Below are positions 52,222 through 63,805 of a stretch of 64,000 nucleotides of DNA, one piece after another. The stretch is from Trichosporon coremiiforme (taxonomy: Eukaryota > Basidiomycota > Tremellomycetes > Trichosporonales > Trichosporonaceae). A model generated the notes under the pieces. It was not told the origin of the DNA, ran no database searches, and saw only the letters and a program-made list of their open reading frames with translations. The position numbers were made by a program, and so were the translations under genes. Where the stretch lies: assembly GCA_039545355.1 (NCBI GenBank), contig BCJJ01000011.1:684642-748641 (forward strand), in the 5' to 3' direction. Positions within the stretch are counted from its first letter, which is position 1; each line of letters starts with the position of its first letter.

Positions 52222-52782
52222 GGTGGAGAGCGAGGGCTGACGGCTAGCGTAGAGGTCAGATAGAAGTCGAGTTGAGCAAGAGACTTGTCGAGTTAGCCGT
52301 TGCCGATACAGGCCCGTCTGTGTGTGCTCAGAGCGCGCGCTGCAGGGCTAGGCCACAATGGAAGGGCGGCTGAGCTTCGGGCGGCGAGGGGAGGTGCAGT
52401 CGTCGGGAACGGGGGAGAGCTGGGCAGGGAGAAGGGGAGGGTTATGTATGAGGAGCGTGTACGGGGTGGACAAGAGGGAGGTGAGATGTAGAAAGGACGA
52501 TTGACAGGCGTTAGGACACAATCGGGACAAAGGGGTCGAAGGGGTTCGAGGGGTCGCGGATGACGGTCGACGGACAGCAACGTCTCGCTGCCCGCCCTAG
52601 CACGCTAGCACACACGCCCTACCACCCTGCTCACGCTTCCCTGCCCCGCGCGCCGCGCTGACACGGATTCAATCGGATGTCAATCACGTGATCCATCTGA
52701 ACATGACGTCTTGACCCCTTGCTCCTCTTGCACGGCAAAGTTCGAGACCGGCGCTGCATTCTCGCCCAGAACAATAACAACA
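52222..52782. promoter_or_regulatory. Divergent intergenic region between MKK and IND1
   Basis: This 561-bp spacer holds both promoters. The MKK-proximal side is purine-rich on the plus strand, so pyrimidine-rich in its direction of transcription. A palindromic ATCACGTGAT lies at about 52683-52692, an E-box-like CACGTG site of the kind bound by bHLH factors such as Cbf1. No gene was seen. Confidence 0.5.
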
Positions 52783-54120
52783 ATGCTCCAGCGCCTCTCG
52801 ACTCCTCCATCTTCCTTGCGGGCATTCTCGCTCTTCAAACCAGCACTCAGACCGACATCTCATTGTGTCCCGTGCCCCTCCTCTGCTTCGCCTTCGCGGA
52901 CATTCCACCGATCTGCGATCTGGCGCCATGAGAACCCCCTTGTGCGTGTCTTCCTTCTCTCACACCAGCTGTCTTCCCTCCCTGCCGTGGCGTGACTCTT
53001 ACTTCACTCCGTGCAGCTCAGTTGGCGCAGTGAGTAGCTGACAACAGGGTATTCCCCGCCGAGAAACCAACCCGGCACCAAAGCTGCCCCGTCGTGGCGG
53101 CCCGCCGGAGAAGTCGCGGATCCGGGGTGTGAAGCGGATCATCGTCGTTGCGTCCGGCAAGGGCGGTGTGGGAAAGAGCACCGTCGCTGCCAACCTCGCG
53201 CTCTCCCTTGCTCAGACGAACCCCTTCGGTCGCGCCCCGCGGATAGGTCTGCTCGACCTCGACATCTTTGGTCCTTCCATTCCGAAGCTGATGGGACTCG
53301 AGAGCGCACCGGAACCAGCGCTCAGCGAGGGTGAGCTGTTCAAAGAGCCGGGGTAGCTGACATCAGCGAACAAGCTCCTTCCGATGCAGAACCACGGTAT
53401 CAAGACCATGTCCATGGGATATCTTATCCGTACGTTGACACCCTGTTGGCGGAACTCCAGTGTTAACAGTGCCACAGCTCAGCGGCCCGACACGGCTGTC
53501 GCCTGGCGCGGTCTCATGGTGCAGAAGGCAGTTCAGCAGCTCCTCTTCGACGTTGACTGGTCCGAGGGAGGAGAGCTTGACGCGCTCGTCATTGACATGC
53601 CCCCGGGAACGGGTGATGTGCAGCTCACGCTCGGCCAGCTCGTCGCCGTCGACGGCTCCGTCATTGTCAGCACACCGCAGGACGTCGCGCTCATCGACGC
53701 GCGCAAGGGTGTCGCCATGTTCAACAAGGTCAACATCCCAGTACGTCTCCAGCCGTTCACTGACTCTCGCACAGCTAACAACAGATCATCGGCCTGCTCC
53801 TAAACATGTCGCACTACACCTGCGACGGGTGTGACAAGCCGCACGAGATCTTTGGCTCGTCGGCCAAGTTCACGCAGGCGGCTAACGACATGGGTCTCCA
53901 GGTCCTTGGTGAGTTGTTGGGTCATGGGCGGAACTGACAATCAGGCAAGGTCCCCCTTGTGACGCAGGTCAGCGATGGAGGAGACGAGGGACGCCCCGTT
54001 ATGGTCCAGAGCGGCAAGCAGGGCGAGGAGGTCCGCGATACCATGAAGAAGGTCGGAAGCGAGGTCTGGGAGTGGCTCGAGCAGCACCCCGTCCAGACCA
54101 CCATCGGTGTCCGGGGATAG
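52783..54120 (+). CDS. IND1: Mitochondrial P-loop iron-sulfur assembly factor Ind1 (NUBPL)
   Basis: Mrp/NBP35-family ATPase that inserts Fe-S clusters into respiratory complex I. Six exons: 52783-52941, 53048-53330, 53367-53429, 53478-53740, 53785-53908, 53945-54120; 355 residues. The N-terminus ([19 protein letters not shown]) is an Arg/Ser-rich mitochondrial presequence. P-loop GKGGVGKST has the deviant Walker A Lys, followed by [21 protein letters not shown] and the cluster-binding pair CDGC ([12 protein letters not shown]). The single CxxC distinguishes it from the cytosolic Nbp35/Cfd1. Presence implies a classical complex I. It converges on RPS25. Confidence 0.94.
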
Positions 54121-54437
54121 AGCAAGTCATCATCATATCCATCATAGCGTGCATGCAATACATCATTACTGGCAGCGATGACGCCTGTCAACGGTCGAGG
54201 AAACTTTCGGTCCCTGAATGTTCACTGTCATGTGCACACGAAACTGCCTACGAGGTCCGTCTGTGCTGTGAGCTACAGTGAAGATCAGTGACGTTCGCGC
54301 TCGGGATCTTCCGGTCTGTTCTGCAGTCTAGACGCCCAAGTTGGGCGCCTGTTAAGAAGTGGGAATTTTTATGCTATGATGCAAGCGGTCCATCAAATCC
54401 TACATGCCCTCTACGACTGGAGAAGGGAAAAAACTGT
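54121..54437. other. Convergent intergenic region, no gene seen
   Basis: A 317-bp spacer between the 3' ends of IND1 and RPS25, AT-richer than the coding sequence; only 3' UTRs are expected. Confidence 0.4.
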
Positions 54438-55262
54438 CTACTCCTTGGCGGAAGCGCGGGTGTAAATCCACTGAGCGTTGTGCTTGACGACCTTCTTGAT
54501 AAGGCCCTCCTTCTCGAGGTGGATGATGGCGCGGCGGGCAAGCGAACCGTTGACCTTCATGCGGTCGATGAGGACCGACTGGGAGATGAGCTTGTAGGTG
54601 GGGACCTCCTTCATGATACGGTCGCTGGGAGGGTTAGCTTGTAGCTCTGCGGAAAGTAGAGAGGTAGCTCACTAGATAGCCTTGTCGAGGACAACGGCGT
54701 TGTTGGCCTTGTCCTTAACCTTTCCCTTGGACCACTTTTTCTTCTTACTGGAGACGTCAGCGGATGCTCCGGTGCATCTTCACGACGACGCGATGGATCG
54801 ATGGTCGGTGGACATTCCGCACGAAAAAGCTGTTGAGACATGGGCACGGCGCACAATCCTTCTTCAATCCCACCGTTCTCCTCGTCCCTCTCTCCAGATC
54901 AAATCTTCGTCGCACGACACCAGTCGGATGCCGGTCCAGCTTAGGATGTCGAATGTCGAAAAGCTGGACCTAGTCGAGAATCCTTCTCGCTTCGATCTGT
55001 GTCGCGGGCTCCCGTCGTTCCTCGCTATTCCTGTCGCGTTCCTCGTCGCCCATCCAGTGCAGTGTCCATCCCATGTCTGTCCAAGCTTTTCGTCGAATGT
55101 CGGAAGATCAATCTCGCGTCGCCACTCTACTCACCCGGCCTTGGAACCGGCCTGCGCGGCAAGGGCCTTCTGGGCCTTCGACTTGACCTGAGGAGGCCTG
55201 CGTTGTCAGCTCGCTGTCGTCGTCGTCGGTGATCGTTGTCGCTAGTGCCGGGCTGCTCACAT
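54438..55262 (-). CDS. RPS25: 40S ribosomal protein eS25
   Basis: Small-subunit ribosomal protein near the head and E-site, involved in IRES-type initiation. Exons are 55262-55261, 55197-55135, 54747-54673 and 54624-54438; 108 residues, the usual length. The initiator ATG is split by intron 1: AT in exon 1 and G in exon 2. The sequence [59 protein letters not shown] and QWIYTRA is that of eS25. Intron 2 is long (387 nt) for this genome; I looked for a C/D snoRNA in it and saw no TGATGA box. It is divergent from the F-box gene, 324 bp apart. Confidence 0.95.
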
Positions 55263-55586
55263 TTTGGACTTGATGTGTAGAAGACAACACTACAACGCGC
55301 AAAGTATACCTGCTGCCAGGCGTCGGTACCAGTTTCGGCGGCGAGGCGCCAGCGAGCGGGAGCTAAACGGGAGCAAAATCGAATTTCGATGAGACACCGT
55401 TGCAGTTTAGTGCCACTTCGGCGTTTCGGCGAAAGCCATGCAGCTTACACGTGGAGCGTCAAGACGGTGTCGCCACCCATGGAGTTCGACTTCATCTCCG
55501 CAACCGAGAAGTACGAGTGGCTGGAGATATGCGGGGTACATGACGACGAACGCGACGGAATTGAGCGGCTTATCTAACTCCTCGCC
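55263..55586. promoter_or_regulatory. Divergent promoter region of RPS25 and the F-box gene
   Basis: This 324-bp spacer holds the promoter of a ribosomal protein gene. The sequence near 55340-55440 contains GGCGAGGCGCC and GGCGTTTCGGCG stretches of possible regulatory use. No gene was seen. Confidence 0.35.
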
Positions 55587-57357
55587 ATGAAGCGCCGGCG
55601 CTCGTCGGTGTCGGACCTGTCAGGTCTGTCGCGCCTGTTCGAGCTTGACGAGCTCTTCCTCCGCGTCCTTGGGTATCTCGACGCCGAGGACCTCGCGAAC
55701 GCCCAACGCGTCAGTAAGCATTGGGCCCGCTTAGCCGTCGATCCGCAATTATGGAAGCGGCTGTATCTTCGTGAGCTACAACATCGGAATTGGCAACAGC
55801 TAACGTTCAGGACGGTATCCGCACCCGCACCACTCGCGACTGGTGCACAGCAGTTCGGGGAGCTCTACCCCACTCCGGCCCATCGCACGGCTACCGTCAA
55901 GGGCGTTTCCGCCACCGTCGCCCTCACCTTCCCCGGCGCCGAGCGACGATGAAGCCGAGCCAGATGTGATAAGACACGAAGGCGTGGACTGGAAGCGTAT
56001 GGTGCGGCTGGGAACGAACTGGGCGAACGGTAACGTGTTCGAGGCATCGTTATCGCTGCCGCTGCCACCGTCGCCGATCTCGAGACCGTCCGAGCCAGGG
56101 CCAGCGGAACACCACCTCGCCCTCTTCCCGAGTTTCATCTGCACGGCTAGTCCGACGTCGCCACTCGTTCATGTCTACGGAGTAGGATCTGAGCCTAAGG
56201 CTCTGGGCATAGTGCCTCCGCCACCCGGCTGGTCCTCGCCGAGCAGGCCAGACAACGTCACGGCCATCTGCGCAGATGAGGCAGTCATGCCGCCAGACGG
56301 AGCCGCCGACGGTCGACCAGTCCTCCCGGCCCGGCTGGCCATCTTCTACGCCTCCGGCGGGTTTGTGATTGTCAAGCTCCGTTTCGACGGTCGGCTCGTG
56401 TGGACGCGAGAAAGTGTCTGGGACCGTCGCACGAGACCTCGACGAGATGGAGGGGAGGGAAACCCAGTGGTGCTCGCTGCGTTCCACCATCCTGTGCTCG
56501 TAACGTGCACCCTCTCCTTTCACGTGAGCGTGTACATGCTCTCGCAGTCTGTCTCGCTCGTGCGCACCCTGCATTCCGACGTCGCCTTCCATCCCGCCGC
56601 GTTATCACTCTCGCCCCACGGGCCAAGCTATCGTGCCACACTGACCTACTGCACGCCCGTCTACCCGAGCTCATGGACTGTGAGCGTGCAGGAGCTTGCT
56701 GTGGAGGTTTCGCATGGTGGCGAAGTGAGACGGGGCGAATGCTTCCGCGTCCGCTCTGGACGCAGCCGGAACGCAACGGCGGAGTGGCCGAGGAGACTGG
56801 ATCCTGTGGACGCCGTCTCCCGTGCCATTGGGGTAGGCACGGACGGACGCTGGGTCGTGCTCGCGGGCGAGGACAGTGTCATCCACGTGTTCGCTCTCCC
56901 CTCCGCGAGGGGAGGGATAGCGCATGCCCAAACCCTCCTCGCACCCTCTGGCGGTGTCAGTGCTCTCGCTCTCCAGAGCGGGCGGTGCGTCTCAGGCGGT
57001 GCGGACGGGAAGGTCCTCGTCTGGGAACTAGATGACGCCGAGCCCGAGGAGGACGGGGCACGTGTGGGCCGGACACTGGGATACGTCGAAGTGCGGCCTG
57101 GTGGGCGCCGTAAACTCGAAGTGCCACCAGAGGAGGAGGAAGTTGACGAAGACGAATGGGAACTCCCCAACCCCCGCAGTTTGGCGTACGCTGCCCGAGC
57201 CCTATTTCTCGCCACGCCGCCCGCCTCGCTCCCACCGGCCCAACACACCGAGGGCGGCATCAACACCGTCGCCCAACTAGCCTTTGATGAGGAGAAGATC
57301 GTCGGTCTAGTACGCGCCGAGACCTCGGACGTGATGCGAGTCTGGAGCTTCAACTGA
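55587..57357 (+). CDS. F-box protein with C-terminal WD-like repeats
   Basis: Putative substrate receptor of an SCF ubiquitin ligase. Exons are 55587-55770 and 55811-57357; 576 residues. The F-box lies at residues 17-60 (FELDELFLRVLGYL, AQRVSKHWARLAVDPQLWKRLY). A Pro/Ser-rich stretch follows, then a beta-propeller-like region. The best WD repeats are VVLAGEDSVIHVFAL and RCVSGGADGKVLVWEL (about 415-490). A last strand, VGLVRAETSDVMRVWSF, closes the propeller. The 40-nt intron has a CTAAC branch and keeps phase. The target is unknown; the repeats are too divergent to assign to Met30 or Cdc4. It converges on the methyltransferase gene, 74 bp. Confidence 0.82.
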
Positions 57358-57431
57358 AGCACACGTTGTAAACCTATAATCATAACCATGACTGTATCCC
57401 ATCCCTGTCACATCTACATAGCCACATGTCA

Positions 57432-59301
57432 TCAATAGACGACCCACTGTTCGGGACGCATCACTGTTCTGTCAGCTCATACCTCTGGTTTGTAGCTCAC
57501 GTCTCTGGATAATGGGCCAAGTGCGGTCGGCAAGCACGCTCTGTCCCCTTGTGGCGCGCCACTCGTTTCCGTCACGGAGGGCGATCTCCTCCACATCCAC
57601 ATCGGAGGGCAAGAGCCGCTCCATGGGGAGGGGATACTTGCTGAATTCTCCGTAGACGTGTTCGCGCAGGGGCGAGCCCGCCGCGTCCTCCTCCGTCGGC
57701 TTGCGCATCTCGACGGGTTCGGCAGAACACACGAAGACCTTCTTGTCAGCTAGCTCAGCAGAGTGAAGCTTACAATGTTGACCATGTCATCCTCGGCGAT
57801 GGGGCGGGACCAGAGATCGTGGTAAGCGTTACAGTGTGGGAAGACGGTGACGAGTGCCGCAGAGAGGGGGCGCAGGTGTTCGCTGTCGGGGTGTGCGGCG
57901 GCGTTCTGGGGTCAGCTGGAAGGAGATCACTACAACTGTGAGAGAGGATGGAGACGCACCATGACGACGACACCGCCAGGCTTCATGATGGCTCGTGCGT
58001 TCTCCCAGAACCCGACCGTGAACAGGGCAGGATACAGGCTGCCGGCACTGAAGACGTCGTGCACGATGAAGTCGTACTTCTCGGAGTCGGGTGCGGGGCT
58101 CTGTTCCCTTCCCTTCTGGGCGCGCTCGGCCCGCTCAGCGACAAACGTCACGCCGTCCTCGACAGTGATGCTCCGGATACCTGACTCGTTAAGGCCGAAA
58201 TACGTCTCGGCAGCGGTCACGACGACAGGGTCGTATTCTGGCGTCAGCTAATGCGGAGGTCTCGTAGCTCACCGACGACGTCCACGTTGAGACCCTTTGA
58301 GGCGAATTGCGCGGCGCCGATGCCGACGCCCAAGCCTACGACGAGGACGTTGGCGTCCTCGAGAGAGCGGTTCGTGAAGAGGGCAATCTCCTGCAGCGGG
58401 AACGCGGAGAAGACGCTGTGTGTTAGCTCATCCAATCCAGCTATTCTGAGCTTACGAGTCACCCAGCTCGCCGTCCTGGAGCCATCGCCCGCCGACCAGG
58501 CTATGGTCTGCGCGGAGCACGCGCATCGTGTGTTCCGGTAGCTGGACGTCCTCGACCACCACGCGACCAGAGACGCTCTGCTGGCTGCTGTGGACCGTGA
58601 CGCCATCCTTGGTGAAGGGCGCGAGGGGGCGGTTCATAAGCGTCTGGGCCGTGATAGCGAGCGTGAGGACTGCTATGATGAGCGAAGCCATGTGGAACGG
58701 CTTAGGCTCCTGCAGCGTGAGAGCCATGGATGTGAGTCCCAGAAGAAGCAAACAGGCCGCGGCGATCAAGAGCTGCCTTGTCAGCTAGGAAGGAGACGTT
58801 GAGCTTACGGTTCCCTCGGCGTCCTTTGCGAAGAAGGCGGGCACACGGATCCCGAACTCTGCGGGGAGGAGGAGCACGAGTCCCACAAGCGAGGGGACGA
58901 AGGAGAACGGGCTGAAGATGAGCCATGGGAGGAGCATCAGGCCGGCCGTCGCGGCGAGAGCGGCCCAGGCTCCGACACGCCCGCCGAGCTGCGACGAGGT
59001 CAGGAAACCTATGCTCCGGACCAGCAGCGACGTCAGGGCCGTACCGATGGCCGACCAGATTGCGGCGTTGCGCACCCGCGGCGAACGACGGGGAAGCGCA
59101 TACCCGATCACGGTGAAGAGAGCCAGGACCCAGAGGACAGGCTTGGCGTCGTCAACGAAAGCGTTGTTGTACAGCGGCGCGAGACTCAGCTGGGCCAGCT
59201 TGATGCCCATGACGAGCGTCACCGCTGCGGCCACGCCTGTTTGTTAGCTAGCCAGCGGGTCTACCCAGCTTACTCAAAGCAGCCTCCTTTGCTGCGCTCA
59301 T
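57432..59301 (-). CDS. Membrane-anchored spermidine-synthase-like methyltransferase
   Basis: Eight exons: 59301-59274, 59236-58809, 58772-58456, 58415-58273, 58237-57960, 57905-57774, 57738-57501, 57463-57432; 531 residues. The N-terminal 240 residues contain about six to seven hydrophobic segments. The C-terminal half has a Rossmann fold of the spermidine synthase/SAM-methyltransferase superfamily: LVVGLGVGIGAAQF (nucleotide loop), VVGEYDPVVVTAAETYF, VEDGVTF and YDFIVHDVFSAG. The DxSDPxGPA catalytic loop of true spermidine synthases is not present, so polyamine synthesis is doubtful. It ends in QWVVY. The start of exon 7 may be 57741 instead. Substrate unknown. Confidence 0.83.
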
Positions 59302-59536
59302 ACTGGAAAATGTGGCGATGTGAAGAATGCAAAGGACAGACGATCAGCTGAGCTGTGCGTTCAGTCGGCGGCTAGCAACGGCACGCCCAGGCACGTCCAC
59401 AGCAATCTAGGCACCGGCGTACCAAGATCCGGACTCTTGTCTTGCATCCGTACATCGGTTCGTTATAAGCTACAAAGACAGAACTCGACACTACTTGTGT
59501 GTCATTCACATGGCCCAAGAAACAGACAGTCCTCGT

Positions 59537-62338
59537 TTACTCCGTCTCACCAATCGAGTCGCCCGCACTCTTGAACATATGGGCCAGGTCGTGCTCGCCA
59601 CTGCTTGGCTTATGGTGGGTGGAGGTTTTAGACACCGGCTCCGAATCGGACGTTGCGCGGTGGTTAGAGGATGCAGTCAGCGGGTCAGAGTCGTGGCGCT
59701 GGATACGGTGCGGCTCGGGAGAGGGCGGCGAAACCGAGTGGGATGCCTCAGAGTCCGGCAGCTCGAGCGCCGGCTGGGTCTTGGCCGAGGCAGACGATGC
59801 CACCGACTTGGTGTCGCTTCCGGGCGTGTCCTTGCGGCTGGGCACCTCGAGTGCAGGCTGAGATTTGACAGAGGGTACCGGGGAGGCGACCGAATCGCCT
59901 TCTTCAGGCGTAGTTGTCTTCGGAGACGGCGTGGGGGCGTCCTCGACTATCTTGGACGGAGGCGTGGACGAGTGCAGAGGCGAGGACTCCTTCTCGTAAG
60001 ACTTGGACAGGGTGCTGGCGGCCGATGGGGTGCGCTGATGTTCACGGGCGTTTGCAGCCGCAGCGTTCAGACGCTCCTGCAGCGAGCGGCCATCGTGACG
60101 AGGGGCAGGCGCGTGGATCTCAGAAACAGAGGGGGTCGAGTGGAGGGAACTCAGCTCATCACCGTCCTCATGACCGTGCTTCTTATTGCGCTTCTTCATG
60201 AGGTTGACTCCCCACTTCTTCACGCTCTGCTTGGCCACGCTGACTTGAGCCTCGATGGTAGCGGTGTCTCGAGCGCGAACGGCATTCAGGATAGCAGCGC
60301 TCGTAAGCTTGCTCGGGTCGGATTCGATGCTGACGTTGCTGACACTGCGATCACGCGTGGAGCCGGTTGTTGCGAGCGACGCCGGGGACGGCGGGTCGGT
60401 GCTGTGAACGGAGGTAGTAGAGGTTGAGGGAGCATCCGAACGGTCGGTGGTCGACAGCACCGATGGGGGCGGCTTGTCGGCCTTGTCAATGTCGATGTGG
60501 CCCGCCTCGGTCGACGTCGAGCTCTGGAGCGAGGGCGTGACGGACTTGCCAAGGGAAGACCTGGGGGGCTTCGGCTTGCTCTTGCGAGTGGAGAGGTTAG
60601 GGGTAGTCTCAGAGCGCTGCATGGAGTGGCGCTCAGCCCAGTCGTCCACGGCAGTAGGCACCATCGTGTTTTGACGGACGGGGGCCTTGCCGTTGCGCTG
60701 GCGGAGGGTGGAGGGGGTATCAGTGTCTTCCTCCGTGTCATCTTGCTCCGAGGAAGACTTGTCCTCTTCCTCGTCCTCCTGTTCCTTGGCGGAAGCGCGA
60801 GACGCAACGTTGAAAATGCCGCCGCGGACATCAAGACCGTCGGTGTGGAAGAAGGGCACGTCGTCCATGTTCGGCGCGACGATCGCTTCGGCCATGCCCT
60901 CGCGCATCTTCTTCTGGATGAAGCTAAGAAGCGTCCCCCACTTGATCGCCCTAGGACCAACAACGGGTTCGATGTCAACGTCCATCTTGGGCTGCTCGGT
61001 AAAGCACCACCAGATACGATCACTCGGCGGGCCCTTGACCACAACGCGAATGTTGCCAGTCAGACTTCGGATGCGGGCGGCAATGACAGCGTTAAAGTTG
61101 AGCTTGGTCGCCTCGATAGTCGCACGGCCGCACGAGCTGTCCAGATCGGCGGGCATCTGATAGTCGATGCGGGCTTCGAACACTATTTCACCGTTCGGCT
61201 TCATCTCCTTCAGCATCGCGTTCGAGAGGATGGGCGGGATGTTTCCAATATTGACCTCGGTCGCGCGCAGAGGGCCAACAAGGGGTGGATTGATCAGCGA
61301 CAGCTTCTTGTTGATCTTATCAATAATGAACTAGAGTTAGCGATACTCTGTTGAAACACGCACCTGTTCGACTTTCGCGGTATGGTTCACTCCGAGGAAG
61401 ATGCGACCAAGCATCGCGTTCAGCCACTGCAGACCGCTCGGATCCGGCTGCGACTGGACACGTTCGCAGAGCCACTTCATGTGCGGGAGCGAGAACACGC
61501 GATCATGGCGAGCCTTGTTAGCGGCAACATTGAGGAGCGAGAAGTACCAGTCCTCCATCCTGAAGTCAGTCGAGTTCCGAAATTCTAGCTCACCTAACGT
61601 TACTATTCTTTAGGAAGATGAACCAAGGTGCCTTCTCCGCCTCCTTGGTCTGAGTGTTGCTCTCGCTGCTCATGCCCTTGGCGAGAACGGGGAGACCCTT
61701 GCGCTTGGTATCGGCATAACGAAGCACGATGCAGTGCTTCTTCGTGAAGAATTTACCTTCCATGCCGTTGAACTCGCCCTTTTTATCCTCAATGTGGACG
61801 GTGTACTTGTTCATCGGGATCGCCGCAAGGCACTCTTTGTCATCCGTGTCGTTATCATAGATGTAGAGCACCTCACCCTTGAGCACGCAGTAGTAGTGAT
61901 CGGTAAAGGTTGTAGTTGGGGCGCTAGCGAGTTGGCGGTAGGCTTGGGCGGCGCGACCAGCCATCGTCTGCTGGTCGGCCTTGGGCGGGTCGACGGTGGC
62001 GGTGAGCGAGTTGACGGGCTGGCCCATGAAGGTCAACTGATCCTTGGACTTGTCGTAGGTGCGCCGGATGATGAGCTTGCCGACCATGTCCTCGTCTGGT
62101 GTCTTGACGGCGGCATTCTGCTTGGCGAGATCGTCTTCCTCAGCCTGAACCTCCAGCTTCTTAGTGGGGGAAGGGTCGCCGATGGGCTTGGACGTGTACG
62201 TCAAGAGGTACCCTCGGCGGTCAGCGCAATATGGTGACTAGACTTACACCACCCGGCAACAGCCAGGAGAGCCGTGAAGAGGACACCGTGCACGACAAAG
62301 GTGATCAGCCAGCGGACGAGGCTGAATAAGAAAAACAT
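59537..62338 (-). CDS. NVJ2: SMP/PH-domain lipid-transfer protein Nvj2 (TEX2-like)
   Basis: Lipid-transfer protein of ER contact sites (nucleus-vacuole junction, ER-Golgi), moving ceramide and other lipids. Four exons: 62338-62248, 62212-61594, 61559-61364, 61330-59537; 899 residues. An N-terminal membrane anchor (FLFSLVRWLITFVVHGVLF) is followed by a PH-like domain (about 110-230: HYYCVLKGEVLYIYDN). Then comes an SMP domain (about 235-480: MEDWYFSLLN, WLNAMLGRIFLGV, INPPLVGPL, MDVDIEPVVGP). The remaining 420 residues are Ser/Thr/Pro-rich with many SP/TP sites. Intron 3 sits between NHTAKVEQ and FIIDKINKKL in the SMP fold. It lies upstream of, and in tandem with, the methyltransferase gene. 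Confidence 0.93.
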
Positions 62339-62835
62339 GGCGATGGACGCCTGGCGGCGTTGACGGGTCGTGAGTTATCCAGGGGACGTGGAATGAGTGT
62401 CGGATGTCCTCCTTAGATGCTCACGAGCATCAAAATAGTTGAAAGGGATGCTGGATGTGCTAGACAAGTGATGTAACGGACGTGAGTCTGCGGGGTGGTT
62501 CTACTTGAGCACCGCCGTTGCCGCTTGAGCTGGTCAACCCGGTCGTCTGCGCGGAACGCGACCAGCAATGACGTACGTTGTGCCCGTCCGGCTGGAAGGC
62601 ACTTTACGTAAACCCCACCGATCCTTATTGGGCCTTCTGTGCGTCCATATTCCAGCCCGCTCCCAAGACTTCGTGCGCAAGGACATGCTTCCTCAGTGCT
62701 ATCTTTGGGCAAAGATGTTGGGGAAACGGTGTTGCTAGTGCAGAGTTGTGAGGAGACAGGGCACGTAGTGGGTGCAGGAACCAGAGAGCCGGATAAGCCA
62801 TAGTGCGAGCCGTAGTGTACAACATGCATCCTCGT
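62339..62835. other. Intergenic region upstream of NVJ2
   Basis: This 497-bp spacer lies between NVJ2 and the 3' end of RRP40, both on the minus strand. It should contain the NVJ2 promoter. No gene or repeat was seen. Confidence 0.4.
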
Positions 62836-63635
62836 CTACGCCATGAACTGCTTGACGGCTTTGTCAATGCTCGCCTTGTCCAACTCGATCTCTCCCGCGT
62901 CAACCGCCTCGATCACTCGACGCAGGGCGATGGTCTGTCCGACCTGCTCTGTCTTGAACCAGATGCGGCCGTTGAGACCGATCGCCGTCTCGAACGGGAT
63001 GTGCGCTGCGAGCGCAGGTAACAGAGGGTGTTTCGGGCTGAGCATTCTGTTGTCAGTTATGGTACGGCAGTACGCAACTCACTGCCTGCAAAGTTGCAGC
63101 GAGCACTCCACCATCAGTCCGCCCTTGAGCTCTCCGAAGCCCTCCGCCTTGCCGGTGGCCGGGTCAACACACTCCATCTCCGGCTCCATGTCGCGGTTCG
63201 CAATCGTCACGCGCGCATACACAAGTGTTCCAACCTGGACATTAGCTTCTCAGAAATTGGGAAACAGCTTACCTTGAGGTTGGGCTTGCTCCTCTTCGTC
63301 GCGCCCTCGAAGGCGAGGGCGTCCAGGCTCGCCATGTGCGCGCTTCCGAGGTCTACTCGATATCCCTCCGCATGACGGGCAATGATGGTGCCGAGAACGA
63401 GATCACGCTGAGCAGGGATGTATCGCTTCGACTTTCCAGAGATCCAGACGCTCTCGCTCTTGTCCTTGCCCTTGGTGGAGGAGAGGACACCGGCGCGGGT
63501 GGCCGTGTACACAGGCTCAGACGGGCCCGCGACGTCGGATGCGCGCGATGTTGAGGCGGTGATGCCGGGTCCGAAGGTGACGGCGAAAGACGTCTCCGGT
63601 AGCCGGATTTCTGTTCCGGGGAAGACGACGGTCAT
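62836..63635 (-). CDS. RRP40: Exosome cap subunit Rrp40 (EXOSC3)
   Basis: S1/KH RNA-binding cap subunit of the RNA exosome, needed for 3'-5' RNA processing and decay. Exons are 63635-63273, 63234-63083 and 63046-62836; 241 residues. The S1 part is clear: SGKSKRYIPAQRDLVLGTI, YRVDLGSAHMASLDALAFEG and VYARVTIANRDMEPE. The KH part has AIGLNGRIWFK with the GxNG signature of Rrp4/Rrp40. The N-terminal domain is short. Introns are 38 and 36 nt with CTAAT/CTGAC branch sites. It shares a 170-bp divergent promoter with the BEM46-like gene. Confidence 0.95.
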
Positions 63636-63805
63636 CCTTGATGCGTGGTGTAAGGTGAAGGATGCATCAACGAAGCTGGGTTGTGGTCGCTGCTGAAATC
63701 GAAAGCTGAAGTCACGTGTCAATGTGGAGGTCCGAGACTCAACGTCATCTGGCGCGTGTGTAACGAGGGCTGCGAGATAAGGCATCCAGCGTCGCCCAGT
63801 TCACC

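Noticed and set aside
54748..55134. snoRNA in the long RPS25 intron
   Set aside because: No C box (TGATGA) or H/ACA-like pair was found on the transcribed strand.
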